In this document: in pieces, positions 42,074 through 51,175 of the stretch | Layout: each line of letters opens with the position of its first letter | How positions within the stretch are numbered: the first letter of the stretch is position 1 | Assembly (NCBI RefSeq): GCF_003971255.1 | Contig: NZ_CP034660.1 | Location: 496,001-560,000, forward strand | Length of the DNA stretch: 64,000 bases | DNA from: Colwellia sp. Arc7-635 | GTDB lineage: Bacteria > Pseudomonadota > Gammaproteobacteria > Enterobacterales > Alteromonadaceae | Reading direction: 5' to 3' | The notes under the pieces: generated by a model | The model's database searches: none | Told to the model about the DNA's origin: nothing | What the model saw: only the letters and a program-made list of their open reading frames with translations | Translations under genes and position numbers: made by a program

Positions 42074-42143
42074 GTGTTATTAGATCCCTGAAATTTAATG
42101 CTTATAGCAATTGACGATGGCAATTACGCTAAGAAGAAAAATA

Positions 42144-43043
42144 ATGTACAAATGTAGAGCGCCAAAAAATAAAACAGAATTAGCACAGTATTACCATTTA
42201 CGTTGGCAAATATTACGTCAACCTTGGCAACAGCCAAAGGGTAGTGAAAAAGATGACCTAGAAAGGCAATCATACCACCGCGTTATCGTTGACGATATCG
42301 ATAACATTGTTGGGGTGGGACGATTACACAAGTCTAGCCAATATGAAGCGAAAATCCGCTATATGGCGATCAGTCCTTCAGTACAAGGGCAAGGACTTGG
42401 TAAATTTCTGATTGCAGAACTTGAGCTTATCGCAGCACAAGCTGGGATAAAAAAAATTACGTTGAATGCCCGAGCAGATGCTATTGGTTTTTATCAACAG
42501 TTAGGTTATGTCGATAATGGCTACTCTCATACTCTTTATGATGAAGTAAGCCATAACAGTATGACTAAAACTATTGCAAAACTTGATAGCCATTTAGCGA
42601 CTGCCGCGACTGAGCTACAACAAATTTGGCATCAAACTATTCCGCTTAGCCAGCTAATGAATATCAATATTGGCTATTTTGACCGACAAACATTACTTAC
42701 GCATTGTGACCCTGCGATTAATAAAAATCTGCATAATACGATGTTTGCCGGCAGTATCTACACTTTAGCAACGCTCACGGGTTGGGCTTGGGTATACTTC
42801 GCTTTGCAAAACCAGCAACATGCAGCTGATATCGTCTTAGCAGAAGGTAATATTCGTTATATGGCACCATTAGCCGGTGTTGCTTATGCAAGAACCTCGC
42901 TACAGTTAGTCGAGGGAAGTAGCGAGCCATTAAGCCATGGTAAAAATGCACGTTTTAATATCGAGGTTGAAGTGTGCTGTGGTGATAGCGTTGTGGCAAT
43001 TTTTACCGGTTTGTATGTTGCTATGGCAAAACGAAAGTCATAG
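42144..43043 (+). CDS. GNAT acetyltransferase / hotdog thioesterase fusion (YiiD/FabY family)
   Basis: 299 residues from ATG 42144 (MYKCRAPKNKTELAQYYHLR), chosen because AAGAAGAAAA precedes it and it matches the family start; the in-frame ATG at 42111 is weaker. Residues 1-150 are GNAT, with IRYMAISPSVQGQGLGKFLI as the acetyl-CoA loop and ARADAIGFYQQLGY. Residues 160-299 are a hotdog thioesterase-like domain (NLHNTMFAGSIYTLATLTGW, EGNIRYMAPLAGVAYA). E. coli YiiD/FabY has the same two domains and was implicated in starting fatty-acid synthesis from malonyl-ACP. That role is an inference here. Confidence 0.88.
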   Translation: MYKCRAPKNKTELAQYYHLRWQILRQPWQQPKGSEKDDLERQSYHRVIVDDIDNIVGVGRLHKSSQYEAKIRYMAISPSVQGQGLGKFLIAELELIAAQAGIKKITLNARADAIGFYQQLGYVDNGYSHTLYDEVSHNSMTKTIAKLDSHLATAATELQQIWHQTIPLSQLMNINIGYFDRQTLLTHCDPAINKNLHNTMFAGSIYTLATLTGWAWVYFALQNQQHAADIVLAEGNIRYMAPLAGVAYARTSLQLVEGSSEPLSHGKNARFNIEVEVCCGDSVVAIFTGLYVAMAKRKS

Positions 43044-43121
43044 TTGTCAATATTATTGTGCTATGCGACTTGTTGGGTATTGTGTAGCATGAGATAACCG
43101 CTAATCAAGGATGAACTTAAA

Positions 43122-43592
43122 ATGTATAAAATAATGTTAATACTGATATTTTTCAGCTTTTTTACCAACGCTAATAGCGAATTTGATGAGACCTTAAATA
43201 GCTTTCATCAAGCTGCTGGTGAAGCTGATTACGACAAGTATATGAGCTTACTTGCTAAAGAGGCTATTTATCTTGGCACTGATAGTGGAGAACGTTGGAA
43301 TAAAAAAGAATTTTCAGCTTTTGTAAAACCCTATTTTAGTCAAGGAAAAGGTTGGTTATACCAACCTATTGAGCGCCATGTAACGCCAACACCAGCGAGT
43401 GATATTGTATTTTTTGATGAATTACTAGAAAATGAAAATTATGGTCGTTGTCGAGGTAGTGGTTTGCTAATCAAGACGCAGCAAGGATGGAAAATATTAC
43501 AATATAATTTATCTATTCCAGTACCAAACGCGATTGCCCGCCAAGTGGTAAAATCAATTAAGGTGCATCGCAGTGCTGATGTTAACCAGTAA
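43122..43592 (+). CDS. Exported SnoaL/NTF2-like (DUF4440-type) protein
   Basis: 156 residues with signal peptide (MYKIMLILIFFSFFTNANSE). The mature part is an NTF2-like cone fold: TLNSFHQAAGEADYDKYMSL, KEAIYLGTDSGERWNKKEFS, GSGLLIKTQQGWKILQYNLS. Such domains bind small ligands or have isomerase-type activity; no catalytic residues can be named here. AGGATG precedes ATG 43122. Its neighbours show no common pathway. Confidence 0.8.
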   Translation: MYKIMLILIFFSFFTNANSEFDETLNSFHQAAGEADYDKYMSLLAKEAIYLGTDSGERWNKKEFSAFVKPYFSQGKGWLYQPIERHVTPTPASDIVFFDELLENENYGRCRGSGLLIKTQQGWKILQYNLSIPVPNAIARQVVKSIKVHRSADVNQ

Positions 43593-43655
43593 AAATCGTT
43601 ACAAGTAAAGCGAGTATCGCAGCTAGACGTTTTCATTTTCGGAGAAGTTTTTATT

Positions 43656-44531
43656 ATGAGTGTGAGTATTATTGGTTGTGGTTGGTTAGGGCAAGTTTTA
43701 GCACAATGTTTACTGGCAAGTGGTAGCAAGGTTATTGCGAGCTATCAATCACCACAAAGCCATGAAAAATTGAATGAACTTAATATACCTAATTGCCAGC
43801 TTATTCTACCCATTATTGGCGATGTTACGAGCTATCGCAGTTTAGATGATTTGACCGTTTTCGATCGAGAGTTGTTTGAGCAAGACGTGATGATTATTGC
43901 GATACCGCCACAATTGAAAAAAGGTCGAGTCGATTACCCGCTAAAAATACAGCAACTAGTGCATTTAGCGGAGTTAGGCGAAACCAAACATATCATCTTA
44001 CTCAACTCTACGGCGATTTATAATGGCTTAGCTGGCAATGTTGATGAAACAACTCCGTTAGATCTTAACGCTGAGAAAGTCACCAGTTTACTGGCGGCAG
44101 AACAAGCCATTAAAGCTTTTACAAAACGTACACATATCCTAAGGTTAGCTGGTTTGGTTGGGCCTAATCGTCATCCGGGTAAATTCTTACAGGCCGCGCG
44201 CATTTTTACCAATGCTAGTGCTGCGGTGAATTTGGTGCATCAAGATGATGTGGTTAGTATTCTGCTACAGCTAATCGAACATACTAATACTGATAACCAA
44301 CAAAGCATCTATAATGTTGTTAGTAATACTGATAGCGATCGCCAGCATTACTATCAAACGGCAGCGCAGGCTTTAAATTTACCCCAGCCACAATTTGCCC
44401 TTGAGGCCGAAGTTACTTCAGGGAAAAAAATTATCGGCACAAAGCTACGAGAACAACTCGCATATCAATATCAGCATGACGACTTACTCGCTTGGTTAAG
44501 CGACTCTAGTGCTGTATTAGCGAAAGAATAA
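43656..44531 (+). CDS. NAD(P)-binding SDR / YeeZ-like epimerase-fold protein
   Basis: 291 residues. A dinucleotide-binding start VSIIGCGWLGQVLAQCLL (GxGxxG) is followed by VIIAIPPQLKKGRV, HIILLNSTAIYNGL and LRLAGLVGPNRHPGKFL, as in the extended/atypical SDR family of YeeZ. The classic YxxxK is not clear: the Ser-Thr-x-x-Tyr of LLNSTAIYNG is present, but no Lys four residues on. C-terminal NLVHQDDVVSILLQLIEH matches the family. Substrate unknown. Preceded by GGAGAAG. Confidence 0.82.
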   Translation: MSVSIIGCGWLGQVLAQCLLASGSKVIASYQSPQSHEKLNELNIPNCQLILPIIGDVTSYRSLDDLTVFDRELFEQDVMIIAIPPQLKKGRVDYPLKIQQLVHLAELGETKHIILLNSTAIYNGLAGNVDETTPLDLNAEKVTSLLAAEQAIKAFTKRTHILRLAGLVGPNRHPGKFLQAARIFTNASAAVNLVHQDDVVSILLQLIEHTNTDNQQSIYNVVSNTDSDRQHYYQTAAQALNLPQPQFALEAEVTSGKKIIGTKLREQLAYQYQHDDLLAWLSDSSAVLAKE

Positions 44532-44563
44532 ACTGTTATGCATCACATATTAAAGGTAAAAGC

Positions 44564-44890
44564 ATGATGATCCCTAACGGCATTGTTAAAACATTGAGAG
44601 CGCTGTATCAATACAAAATGACGTTATTGTTTTTGGTGTTGTGGGCACATGTTTCCTTGCTGAATCTATTTTTTGTCAATTACAGTGGCCCTGTTTTTCT
44701 TTGGCAAGAGAATAGCGAACCGAAAACTATTCAAGTTCATTTACTCATTGCATTTGTAACGACTCTGTTTTTTTTGGCCGTAACAAAATTACGAGCAATA
44801 AATCGTGATGAAACAGTGAAAATTAGAGATAAAATTTGGCTAGTTTGTTCAGTATTGTTACTGGCAGGTATTGTATTTCTGTTGATTTAG
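44564..44890 (+). CDS. Small three-helix membrane protein, hypothetical
   Basis: 108 residues with hydrophobic helices near 19-40 (MTLLFLVLWAHVSLLNLFFV), 60-77 (LLIAFVTTLFFLAV) and 90-108 (IWLVCSVLLLAGIVFLLI). AGGT lies before ATG 44564. It follows the YeeZ-like gene by 32 bases and may be co-transcribed. No family is recognised. Confidence 0.7.
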   Translation: MMIPNGIVKTLRALYQYKMTLLFLVLWAHVSLLNLFFVNYSGPVFLWQENSEPKTIQVHLLIAFVTTLFFLAVTKLRAINRDETVKIRDKIWLVCSVLLLAGIVFLLI

Positions 44891-44955
44891 GTTGTCTTTT
44901 TCTTAAGTCACTATTTTATATTTATTTTTCAATGTATTAGATAGTAATAGGTGAC

Positions 44956-44987
44956 AAAAAAACCGACTGATAAATGTCGGTTTTTTT
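44956..44987. terminator. Bidirectional terminator between convergent genes
   Basis: AAAAAAACCGAC and GTCGGTTTTTTT, 12-bp perfect stem with TGATAAAT loop. A/T tracts on both sides let it serve both strands. Confidence 0.9.
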
Positions 44988-45010
44988 GTATTGTTAGTCA
45001 TAAAATATGA

Positions 45011-45949
45011 TTACAGTTTATTATGGATACCAGCCGTTGCTAACCATTGCTTAAAATCAAGCAAGTTGGCAGGTAAAATAACCTTAGTCGATGGCTGACT
45101 TAGGCCTTTCATTTGTTGTAAGTATTGCTCACTTAGCTGCATATCTAACGCCTGCTGGCCGCCAGGTTGCTCTATTGCCATGGCTAGCTTACTAATAGAA
45201 TCGCCCGTAGCTTGGGCAATAGCTAAAATCTCAGCCGCTTTACCTTCAGCTGAATTGATTCGACGTTGCTTTTCACCTTCAGATAAATTAATTAATTCTG
45301 TCATTTGCCCTTCTGATCGATTGATACGACTGGCTCTATCGCCTAAGCTTTTTGCTAAGATAGCACGGCGTTCTCGTTCCGCATTCACTTGCATCTCCAT
45401 GGCATTGCGTACAGTTACCGGCGGAGTAATGTTTTTAATTTCATAGCGATGCACTCTAACACCCCAGCTTTCACCTGCCTTATCTAATACTTCGACAACT
45501 TTAGCACTGATAATGTCACGCTCTTCAAAAGTACGGTCTAGCTCTAAAGTACCAATAACTGAACGAGTCGTGGTTTGGGCTAGTTGCATGGCAGCGAAGC
45601 GGTAATCTGTTATGCCATAGCTCGCTTTCACCGCATCAATGACTTGTATATAAATAACGCCATCAACTTCAACATTGACTTCGTCTTTTGAGAAACACTC
45701 TTGTGGTGGTACTTCGATCGTTTCTTCTTTTAGGTCTTGAATAAATGCTACACGGTCGAAAAAAGGCAGTAGTAAATGAAAGCCCGCATCTAGTGTGCAA
45801 CGATACTTTCCTAAGCGTTCGACGATATAGGCTGACTTAGTTGGTACTAAACAAATTGCTTGGAAAAATTTATAGGCAAGATATAAAAAGATAAATGCCC
45901 AAACGGCTAATACAGCTAAATCGATAGTGTTTGCGTCCATAGGTACCAT
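45011..45949 (-). CDS. SPFH/stomatin-family membrane protein (second of pair)
   Basis: 312 residues: an N-terminal membrane helix (about 10-30), then the SPFH domain (YIVERLGKYRCTLDAGFHLL, DGVIYIQVIDAVKASYGITD, LAQTTTRSVIGTLELDRTFE). A coiled-coil region rich in Glu/Arg/Ala (MQVNAERERRAILAKSLGDR) follows. It is of the QmcA/paraslipin type, forming membrane microdomain scaffolds. Its start overlaps the stop of the preceding SPFH gene by one base (TAATG); an in-frame ATG at 45940 is an alternative. Operon with nfeD. Confidence 0.9.
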   Translation of the reverse strand: MVPMDANTIDLAVLAVWAFIFLYLAYKFFQAICLVPTKSAYIVERLGKYRCTLDAGFHLLLPFFDRVAFIQDLKEETIEVPPQECFSKDEVNVEVDGVIYIQVIDAVKASYGITDYRFAAMQLAQTTTRSVIGTLELDRTFEERDIISAKVVEVLDKAGESWGVRVHRYEIKNITPPVTVRNAMEMQVNAERERRAILAKSLGDRASRINRSEGQMTELINLSEGEKQRRINSAEGKAAEILAIAQATGDSISKLAMAIEQPGGQQALDMQLSEQYLQQMKGLSQPSTKVILPANLLDFKQWLATAGIHNKL

Positions 45950-46866
45950 TATTTTGCTCCTTGAATATTTTGCGTTACTTTGTCCATACCTTGAAAAAAG
46001 CCTTCTAATTTAGCGACTTCACTGGGTACGATAGAAACATCAGCATTTTTAAGAATATTGCCGGTTTGGCCAATAAACTGTTCTAATAAGCGCATTTTTA
46101 TTGCTTGCTCGCCACCAGGCTGTGCTGCGGCTTTGGCAATTAAATTGATGCCCTCTGCTGAAGCTTGCGTCAAAATAGCAATTTCTTGCGCTCGACCATG
46201 GGCTTCGTTAATTTGTTTTTGTTTATCACCTTCTGATAAGTTGATGGCTTCTTGGCGTTCACCTTCAGATAGATTAATCGTCGACTCTTTTTCGGCTTCT
46301 GCTAAAGTAATTTCCGCACGTTTTTGACGTTCGGCTTCCATCTGCTTTTCCAAGGTATGAATAACATTGTCAGAAGGGGTGATGTTGCGGACTTCATAAC
46401 GCAATACTTTGATACCCCATGGATCTGAAGCCTTATCTATTTCGCGTACTATGGTTTCATTTAAAGTATCTCGCTCAGAAAATGTTTGTCCTAAGTTCAA
46501 TTTACCAATCTCTGAACGCATAGTCGTCTGCGCTAAGTTAACGCTGGCGCGACGGTAATCTTCGATACCATAACTTGCTTTAGCGCCATCCATTACCTGA
46601 ATGTAAACTAAACCATCAACATTAATTTGCACGTTATCGCGCGAAATACAGCTTTGTGCGGGGATATCGAGTACTTGCTCTCGGGTTTCATGACGATAGG
46701 CTACACGATCGATAAAGGGGATCAAAAAATGTAACCCAGGTGCTAATACTGCACGAAATTTTCCTAGTCGCTCGATCACGCAAACTTCTTTCATTTGCAC
46801 AACGAGCACGAGCTTTAAGACGATAAAGAGTAATGCTAGAAAAATGAAAGTAATAGTGGCTAACAT
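45949..46866 (-). CDS. SPFH/stomatin-family membrane protein (first of pair)
   Basis: 305 residues from ATG 46866 (MLATITFIFLALLFIVLKLV), preceded by AGGAGAATACC; this is better than the upstream in-frame start. The N-terminal helix is followed by the SPFH domain VCVIERLGKFRAVLAPGLHF, DGLVYIQVMDGAKASYGIED and the coiled-coil stretch EAINLSEGDKQKQINEAHGR, with three SEG-type repeats (INLSEG). A paralogue of the next gene, so the operon encodes two related scaffold subunits. Confidence 0.92.
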   Translation of the reverse strand: MLATITFIFLALLFIVLKLVLVVQMKEVCVIERLGKFRAVLAPGLHFLIPFIDRVAYRHETREQVLDIPAQSCISRDNVQINVDGLVYIQVMDGAKASYGIEDYRRASVNLAQTTMRSEIGKLNLGQTFSERDTLNETIVREIDKASDPWGIKVLRYEVRNITPSDNVIHTLEKQMEAERQKRAEITLAEAEKESTINLSEGERQEAINLSEGDKQKQINEAHGRAQEIAILTQASAEGINLIAKAAAQPGGEQAIKMRLLEQFIGQTGNILKNADVSIVPSEVAKLEGFFQGMDKVTQNIQGAK

Positions 46867-46949
46867 AGGTATTCTCCTACTTAATTTATAAGTTTTAAAT
46901 GAGGGGAAGATAACCAAGCAGCGTTATGAACTCGCCGATGGTTATCAAA

Positions 46950-47402
46950 TTATTTTGTTGGTTCTACAACTAAAGAAATGTTTTCTTTACAAACAATAGA
47001 CGCTTGGCTGCCAGCATTAATAACGGTGCCATCGCCTAATGCTGTCCATGTTGTGCCTTGAAATTCTACTCTACCAGCTTCTGTGCCAGGACCTATTTGT
47101 TCGAGCACATTAACGGTTTTGCCATAAATATCTAATTCTTCATAAACATTTTCTATCGTGGTTTCACCGGCAAAGAATCGCTCGGTAATAAAATAAACCA
47201 CAACTAGCAAGCATGTTGCAATGATGAACCAAGTGGTAAGCGTTAACACCCAAGTATCAAGAATTTGTTGTTGTACACCAATAGCGACAATGAGCGATGC
47301 TATGCCTAAATTCAGTAAAATACCGCCAGGAACAAAAATTTCAAGACAGGCGAATAAAATGGCAAGGATGATCCACGTTTCAAAAAACAGTATGTATTCC
47401 AT
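46950..47402 (-). CDS. NfeD-like membrane protein
   Basis: 150 residues from ATG 47402 (MEYILFFETWIILAILFACL), with GGAGGTCGTA upstream; two in-frame starts farther up are rejected. Three membrane helices, then a C-terminal OB-fold soluble domain (YGKTVNVLEQIGPGTEAGRV and on). The NfeD OB-fold binds SPFH partners, and the two SPFH genes follow 83 bases later. Together they form a microdomain/membrane-quality-control operon. A perfect palindrome lies at 47461-47489. Confidence 0.88.
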   Translation of the reverse strand: MEYILFFETWIILAILFACLEIFVPGGILLNLGIASLIVAIGVQQQILDTWVLTLTTWFIIATCLLVVVYFITERFFAGETTIENVYEELDIYGKTVNVLEQIGPGTEAGRVEFQGTTWTALGDGTVINAGSQASIVCKENISLVVEPTK

Positions 47403-47460
47403 TACGACCTCCATGATTGTTTGCTGTTAATCAAACGTTAACAACGATTGAATTAAAGTA

Positions 47461-47489
47461 GCAAGCTTGACATATTATGTCAAGCTTGC
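47461..47489. promoter_or_regulatory. 29-base perfect palindrome before nfeD operon
   Basis: GCAAGCTTGACATA, one central T, and TATGTCAAGCTTGC form 14-bp perfect arms. The minus strand contains TTGACA as a possible -35, with TACTTT 17 bases later as a weak -10. It lies 59 bases before the nfeD ATG. A repressor operator over the promoter is the simplest reading; no T-run follows, so it is not a terminator. Confidence 0.6.
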
Positions 47490-47561
47490 GTTTAGCTTGA
47501 CGTTAATGTTGATCAGTTCATGCTATTTGCAGCGTTGCGACCACCGTTGTTTTGCGCAGAT

Positions 47562-47589
47562 AAAAAAACCAGCAGATGCCGGTTTTTTT
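47562..47589 (-). terminator. Terminator after hutU
   Basis: Minus strand AAAAAAACC-G-GC-ATCT-GC-T-GGTTTTTTT: stem of nine A/C plus two inner pairs with one mismatch, and a T-run. 22 bases after the hutU stop. Confidence 0.8.
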
Positions 47590-47611
47590 GTCTTAGATAT
47601 AAGCTGTAAAA

Positions 47612-49624
47612 CTAAAGAAATAAGTTATCAACAATATCATCATCAACTAAGTTAGCTAAAGTGACTTTTAGTTTAGGCGTACGAGCCATTTCACGTTTTA
47701 TGGCAAAGTTGGCCTCAGAATTACGTGCCCAGCTTCTTCTTGCTATACCGTTGTTGACATCAAACAGCAGCATTGATTTCAAGCGACGTTCAGCTGCATC
47801 AGTGCCGTCAAGCAACATGCCGAAACCACCGTTAACCACTTCACCCCAGCCTACGCCACCGCCATTGTGGATTGACACCCAAGTAGCGCCACGGAAGCTG
47901 TCACCAATGACGTTGTGAATCGCCATATCGGCAGTGAAACGGCTACCGTCATATATGTTGGACGTTTCACGAAATGGAGAGTCAGTACCACTCACATCGT
48001 GATGATCACGGCCAAGTACTACAGGACCAATCTCACCGCTATTAATTGCATCATTAAATGCTTTAGCAATTTCCATACGACCCTGAGCATCAGCGTAAAG
48101 AATACGCGCTTGTGAGCCAACAACTAGCTTGTTTTGTTTCGCATCTTCAATCCAAGTGATGTTGTCTTGCATTTGCTGCTGAATCTCTGCTGGTGACTCT
48201 AGCATGATCTTTTTAAGCACACTCGCTGCAATAGCATCTGTCTTATCTAAATCTTTTGAATTACCCGAAGCACAAACCCAACGGAACGGGCCAAAACCAT
48301 AATCGAAACACATTGGCCCTAAGATATCTTGTACGTAAGACGGGTATTTAAAATCGATGCCATTTTCTGCCATAACATCGCCGCCGGCGCGTGATGCTTC
48401 TAGTAAGAAAGCATTACCGTAATCGAAGAAATAGGTACCACGTGCCGTGTGTTTGTTAATGGCATCAGCATGACGCTTTAATGTCGTTTGTACTTTTTCT
48501 TTAAAGACTTCAGGCTCTTCACGAATTAAACGATTTGATTCTTCATAGCTAATATCTACAGGGTAGTATCCGCCCGACCATGGGTTGTGCAAAGAGGTTT
48601 GATCTGAGCCTAAATGAATGAAAATATTGTGTTCGTAAAAACTTTCCCAAACATCGACTATATTGCCGATATAAGCAATTGATACAACTTCCTCGGCAGC
48701 TTGTGCGGCTTTCACACGTGCTATGAGGTCATCCATGTTATCAATTAATTCATCAACCCAGCCTTGTTGGTGACGTTTAGTCGCAGCTTTTGCATTAACT
48801 TCAGCGCAAACCGTTACGCAATTGGCAATGTTGCCCGCTTTAGGTTGTGCGCCGCTCATGCCGCCTAAACCTGCCGTAAGAAAGATTTTCCCTTGCGTTT
48901 TTTCACCGGTGTTCAGTACTTTACGAAAGGCATTCATGACCGTAATTGTTGTGCCGTGTACTATGCCTTGTGGGCCAATATACATGAATGAACCAGCGGT
49001 CATTTGACCGTACTGAGTAACACCTAAGGCGTTGAATTTTTCCCAATCGTCAGGCTGTGAATAGTTCGGGATCATCATACCGTTGGTCACCACTACACGT
49101 GGAGCATCTTCCGATGATGGAAATAAGCCCATTGGGTGGCCAGAGTACAAATGTAACGTTTGATCGCTTTCCATCTCACTTAAATACTTCATGGCTAATA
49201 AGTATTGTGCCCAATTCTGGAACACTGCACCGTTACCGCCGTAAGTAATCAACTCTTCTGGATGCTGGGCAACGGCAGGATCTAAGTTATTCTCAACCAT
49301 CAGCATAATAGCGGCAGCTTGCTGACACTTAGCCGGGTAGTCAGCAATTGCACGCGCTTTCATAGAATAATTAGGCTTAAAGCGGTACATATAAATACGG
49401 CCAAAGTCTGTTAACTCTTGTGCGAATTCTTTTGCTAACTCTTGATGCCATGCTTTTGGGAAATAGCGTAAAGCATTTCTAATGGCTAACTGTTTTTCTG
49501 CTACAGATAGAATGTCTTTGCGTTTTGGAGCACGGTTAGCATCAGCAGGGTATGGTTTAGCTTTAGGTAATTCACTAGGAATACCTTGTTTTATTTCATC
49601 TTGAAAATTAATGACTGTTTCCAT
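47612..49624 (-). CDS. hutU: Urocanate hydratase, long form
   Basis: 670 residues from ATG 49624 (METVINFQDE), with GGGGAG upstream. It hydrates urocanate to imidazolone propionate using tightly bound NAD. Signature GGNGAVFQNW, YSGHPMGLFP, MTAGSFMYIGPQGIVHGTTI, GLGGMSGAQPKAGNIANC (NAD site), GRDHHDVSGTDSPFRET, and the Cys region near FRWVCASGNSKDLDKTD. Ordinary bacterial HutU is about 555-560 residues; this 670-residue form resembles the length class of eukaryotic urocanase. hutH lies 18 bases upstream in the same direction. Confidence 0.96.
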   Translation of the reverse strand: METVINFQDEIKQGIPSELPKAKPYPADANRAPKRKDILSVAEKQLAIRNALRYFPKAWHQELAKEFAQELTDFGRIYMYRFKPNYSMKARAIADYPAKCQQAAAIMLMVENNLDPAVAQHPEELITYGGNGAVFQNWAQYLLAMKYLSEMESDQTLHLYSGHPMGLFPSSEDAPRVVVTNGMMIPNYSQPDDWEKFNALGVTQYGQMTAGSFMYIGPQGIVHGTTITVMNAFRKVLNTGEKTQGKIFLTAGLGGMSGAQPKAGNIANCVTVCAEVNAKAATKRHQQGWVDELIDNMDDLIARVKAAQAAEEVVSIAYIGNIVDVWESFYEHNIFIHLGSDQTSLHNPWSGGYYPVDISYEESNRLIREEPEVFKEKVQTTLKRHADAINKHTARGTYFFDYGNAFLLEASRAGGDVMAENGIDFKYPSYVQDILGPMCFDYGFGPFRWVCASGNSKDLDKTDAIAASVLKKIMLESPAEIQQQMQDNITWIEDAKQNKLVVGSQARILYADAQGRMEIAKAFNDAINSGEIGPVVLGRDHHDVSGTDSPFRETSNIYDGSRFTADMAIHNVIGDSFRGATWVSIHNGGGVGWGEVVNGGFGMLLDGTDAAERRLKSMLLFDVNNGIARRSWARNSEANFAIKREMARTPKLKVTLANLVDDDIVDNLFL

Positions 49625-49642
49625 TGTTATCAACTCCCCTAA

Positions 49643-51160
49643 TTATGCAGTAAAGCTAACGGTAAATGCTTGTGAGCGGACTAAGGCGATCATGGCATCA
49701 ATATCAGGCTTTAGTAGTCTGTCTTCTTCAAGTTTTGCTACTTTCGCTCGGATCACTTGAAAGTTCTTTTCTATAATCTCTGCACATTTATTAGGACGTC
49801 TAAACTCGATGGCCTGCGCGGCATACATCAATTCAATCGCTAAGATTTTCTCTAAATTGCCTAATATCTGATTGAACTGTCGACTTGAAATACTGCCCAT
49901 AGAAACATGATCTTCTTGCCCCATTGATGTTGGAACACTATCAGCAGAAGGTGGAAAACAAAGCGATTTGTTTTCGGTCACTAACGCTGCTGTTGTATAT
50001 TGAGGGATCATCATGCCTGAATTTAGGCCGCCTGAAGCGGTTAATAGGCGAGGTAAACCATGTAAACCTTCCAGCAATAAATAACAACGACGGTCCGAAA
50101 TATTACCTAACTCAGCAGAGGCAATAGACGCATAGTCAAGTACCATAGCTAACGGTTGGCCGTGGAAGTTACCACCAGAAATTGCTTCTTCGCTACTAAT
50201 AACAATAGGGTTATCAGTGACAGAGTTCATTTCAATTTCTGCCAATTGATTTAAATGGTTAAAAGCGTTTCTTGAGGCGCCATGTACTTGTGGAATACAT
50301 CTTAGTGAATATGGGTCTTGTACACGATCGCAGTTGGTGTGCGATGACATATTTTCAGAGCCAGTAAAAAACTTACGCATACGCGAGGCGACTTCAACAT
50401 TGCCAGGAAATGGACGAGTCGCGTGCAGTTCTTCTCTAAACGGTGATTGACTGCCTTGCATACCTTCGATACTCATCGCACCCGTTAAGTCAGCTAAATC
50501 TAACAAATAACGCATCTTAGTTAAGCCAGTGATCGCATGCGATAAGATAAACTGTGTGCCGTTAATTAACGCTAAACCTTCTTTAGCATGTAATTCCATT
50601 GGCGCTAAATCGTGCTCTTTTAATACTTGTGCTGCAGGTACTATCGAGTCAGGTTGTCCGGCGTTACTTTGCCAAAATTCACCTTCCCCGAGTAAAGGTA
50701 AAAATAAATGTGAAAGCGGGGCTAAATCACCTGATGCGCCAACTGAGCCTTGCTCTGGTACCACAGGGATTAGGTCTAAGGCAATAAATGCTAACATTCT
50801 TTCAACGGTTTCTAGCCGTATACCTGAAAAACCTTTGCTTAATGCGTGTACTTTAGTGATCAGCATTAATTTTGAAATTTCTTTAGCTATCGGCTCACCA
50901 ACACCTACGGCATGCGTGATCAGTAAATTAGTTTGTAGTAAGTTGGTTTCTTCAGGGGTGATTTGTGTATCACATAACGGGCCACACCCTGTATTAATAC
51001 CATATACGGCTTTATCTGAAGCCGCCATTTTTTCAACTCTTTGACGGCTAACATTAATGTTATCCAAAGCTTCTTGGCAAAGTTCTGCTTGGATACTGCC
51101 GTTGGCAATACCGTTAACAATATCAAGATCTAGATGGTCGATACCGTATTTAAAATTCAT
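49643..51160 (-). CDS. hutH: Histidine ammonia-lyase
   Basis: 505 residues. It deaminates histidine to urocanate, the first step of the pathway. The MIO cofactor forms from Ala-Ser-Gly in GSVGASGDLAPLSHLFLPL (near residue 143). Other conserved blocks are YGINTGCGPL, GFSGIRLETVERML, LINGTQFILSH, QDPYSLRCIPQVHGASRNA and TDNPIVISSEEAISGGNFHG. Operon with hutU; hutC is 15 bases upstream on the same strand, giving hutC-hutH-hutU order. Confidence 0.97.
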   Translation of the reverse strand: MNFKYGIDHLDLDIVNGIANGSIQAELCQEALDNINVSRQRVEKMAASDKAVYGINTGCGPLCDTQITPEETNLLQTNLLITHAVGVGEPIAKEISKLMLITKVHALSKGFSGIRLETVERMLAFIALDLIPVVPEQGSVGASGDLAPLSHLFLPLLGEGEFWQSNAGQPDSIVPAAQVLKEHDLAPMELHAKEGLALINGTQFILSHAITGLTKMRYLLDLADLTGAMSIEGMQGSQSPFREELHATRPFPGNVEVASRMRKFFTGSENMSSHTNCDRVQDPYSLRCIPQVHGASRNAFNHLNQLAEIEMNSVTDNPIVISSEEAISGGNFHGQPLAMVLDYASIASAELGNISDRRCYLLLEGLHGLPRLLTASGGLNSGMMIPQYTTAALVTENKSLCFPPSADSVPTSMGQEDHVSMGSISSRQFNQILGNLEKILAIELMYAAQAIEFRRPNKCAEIIEKNFQVIRAKVAKLEEDRLLKPDIDAMIALVRSQAFTVSFTA

Positions 51161-51175
51161 CTTAATGCTCCTAAA

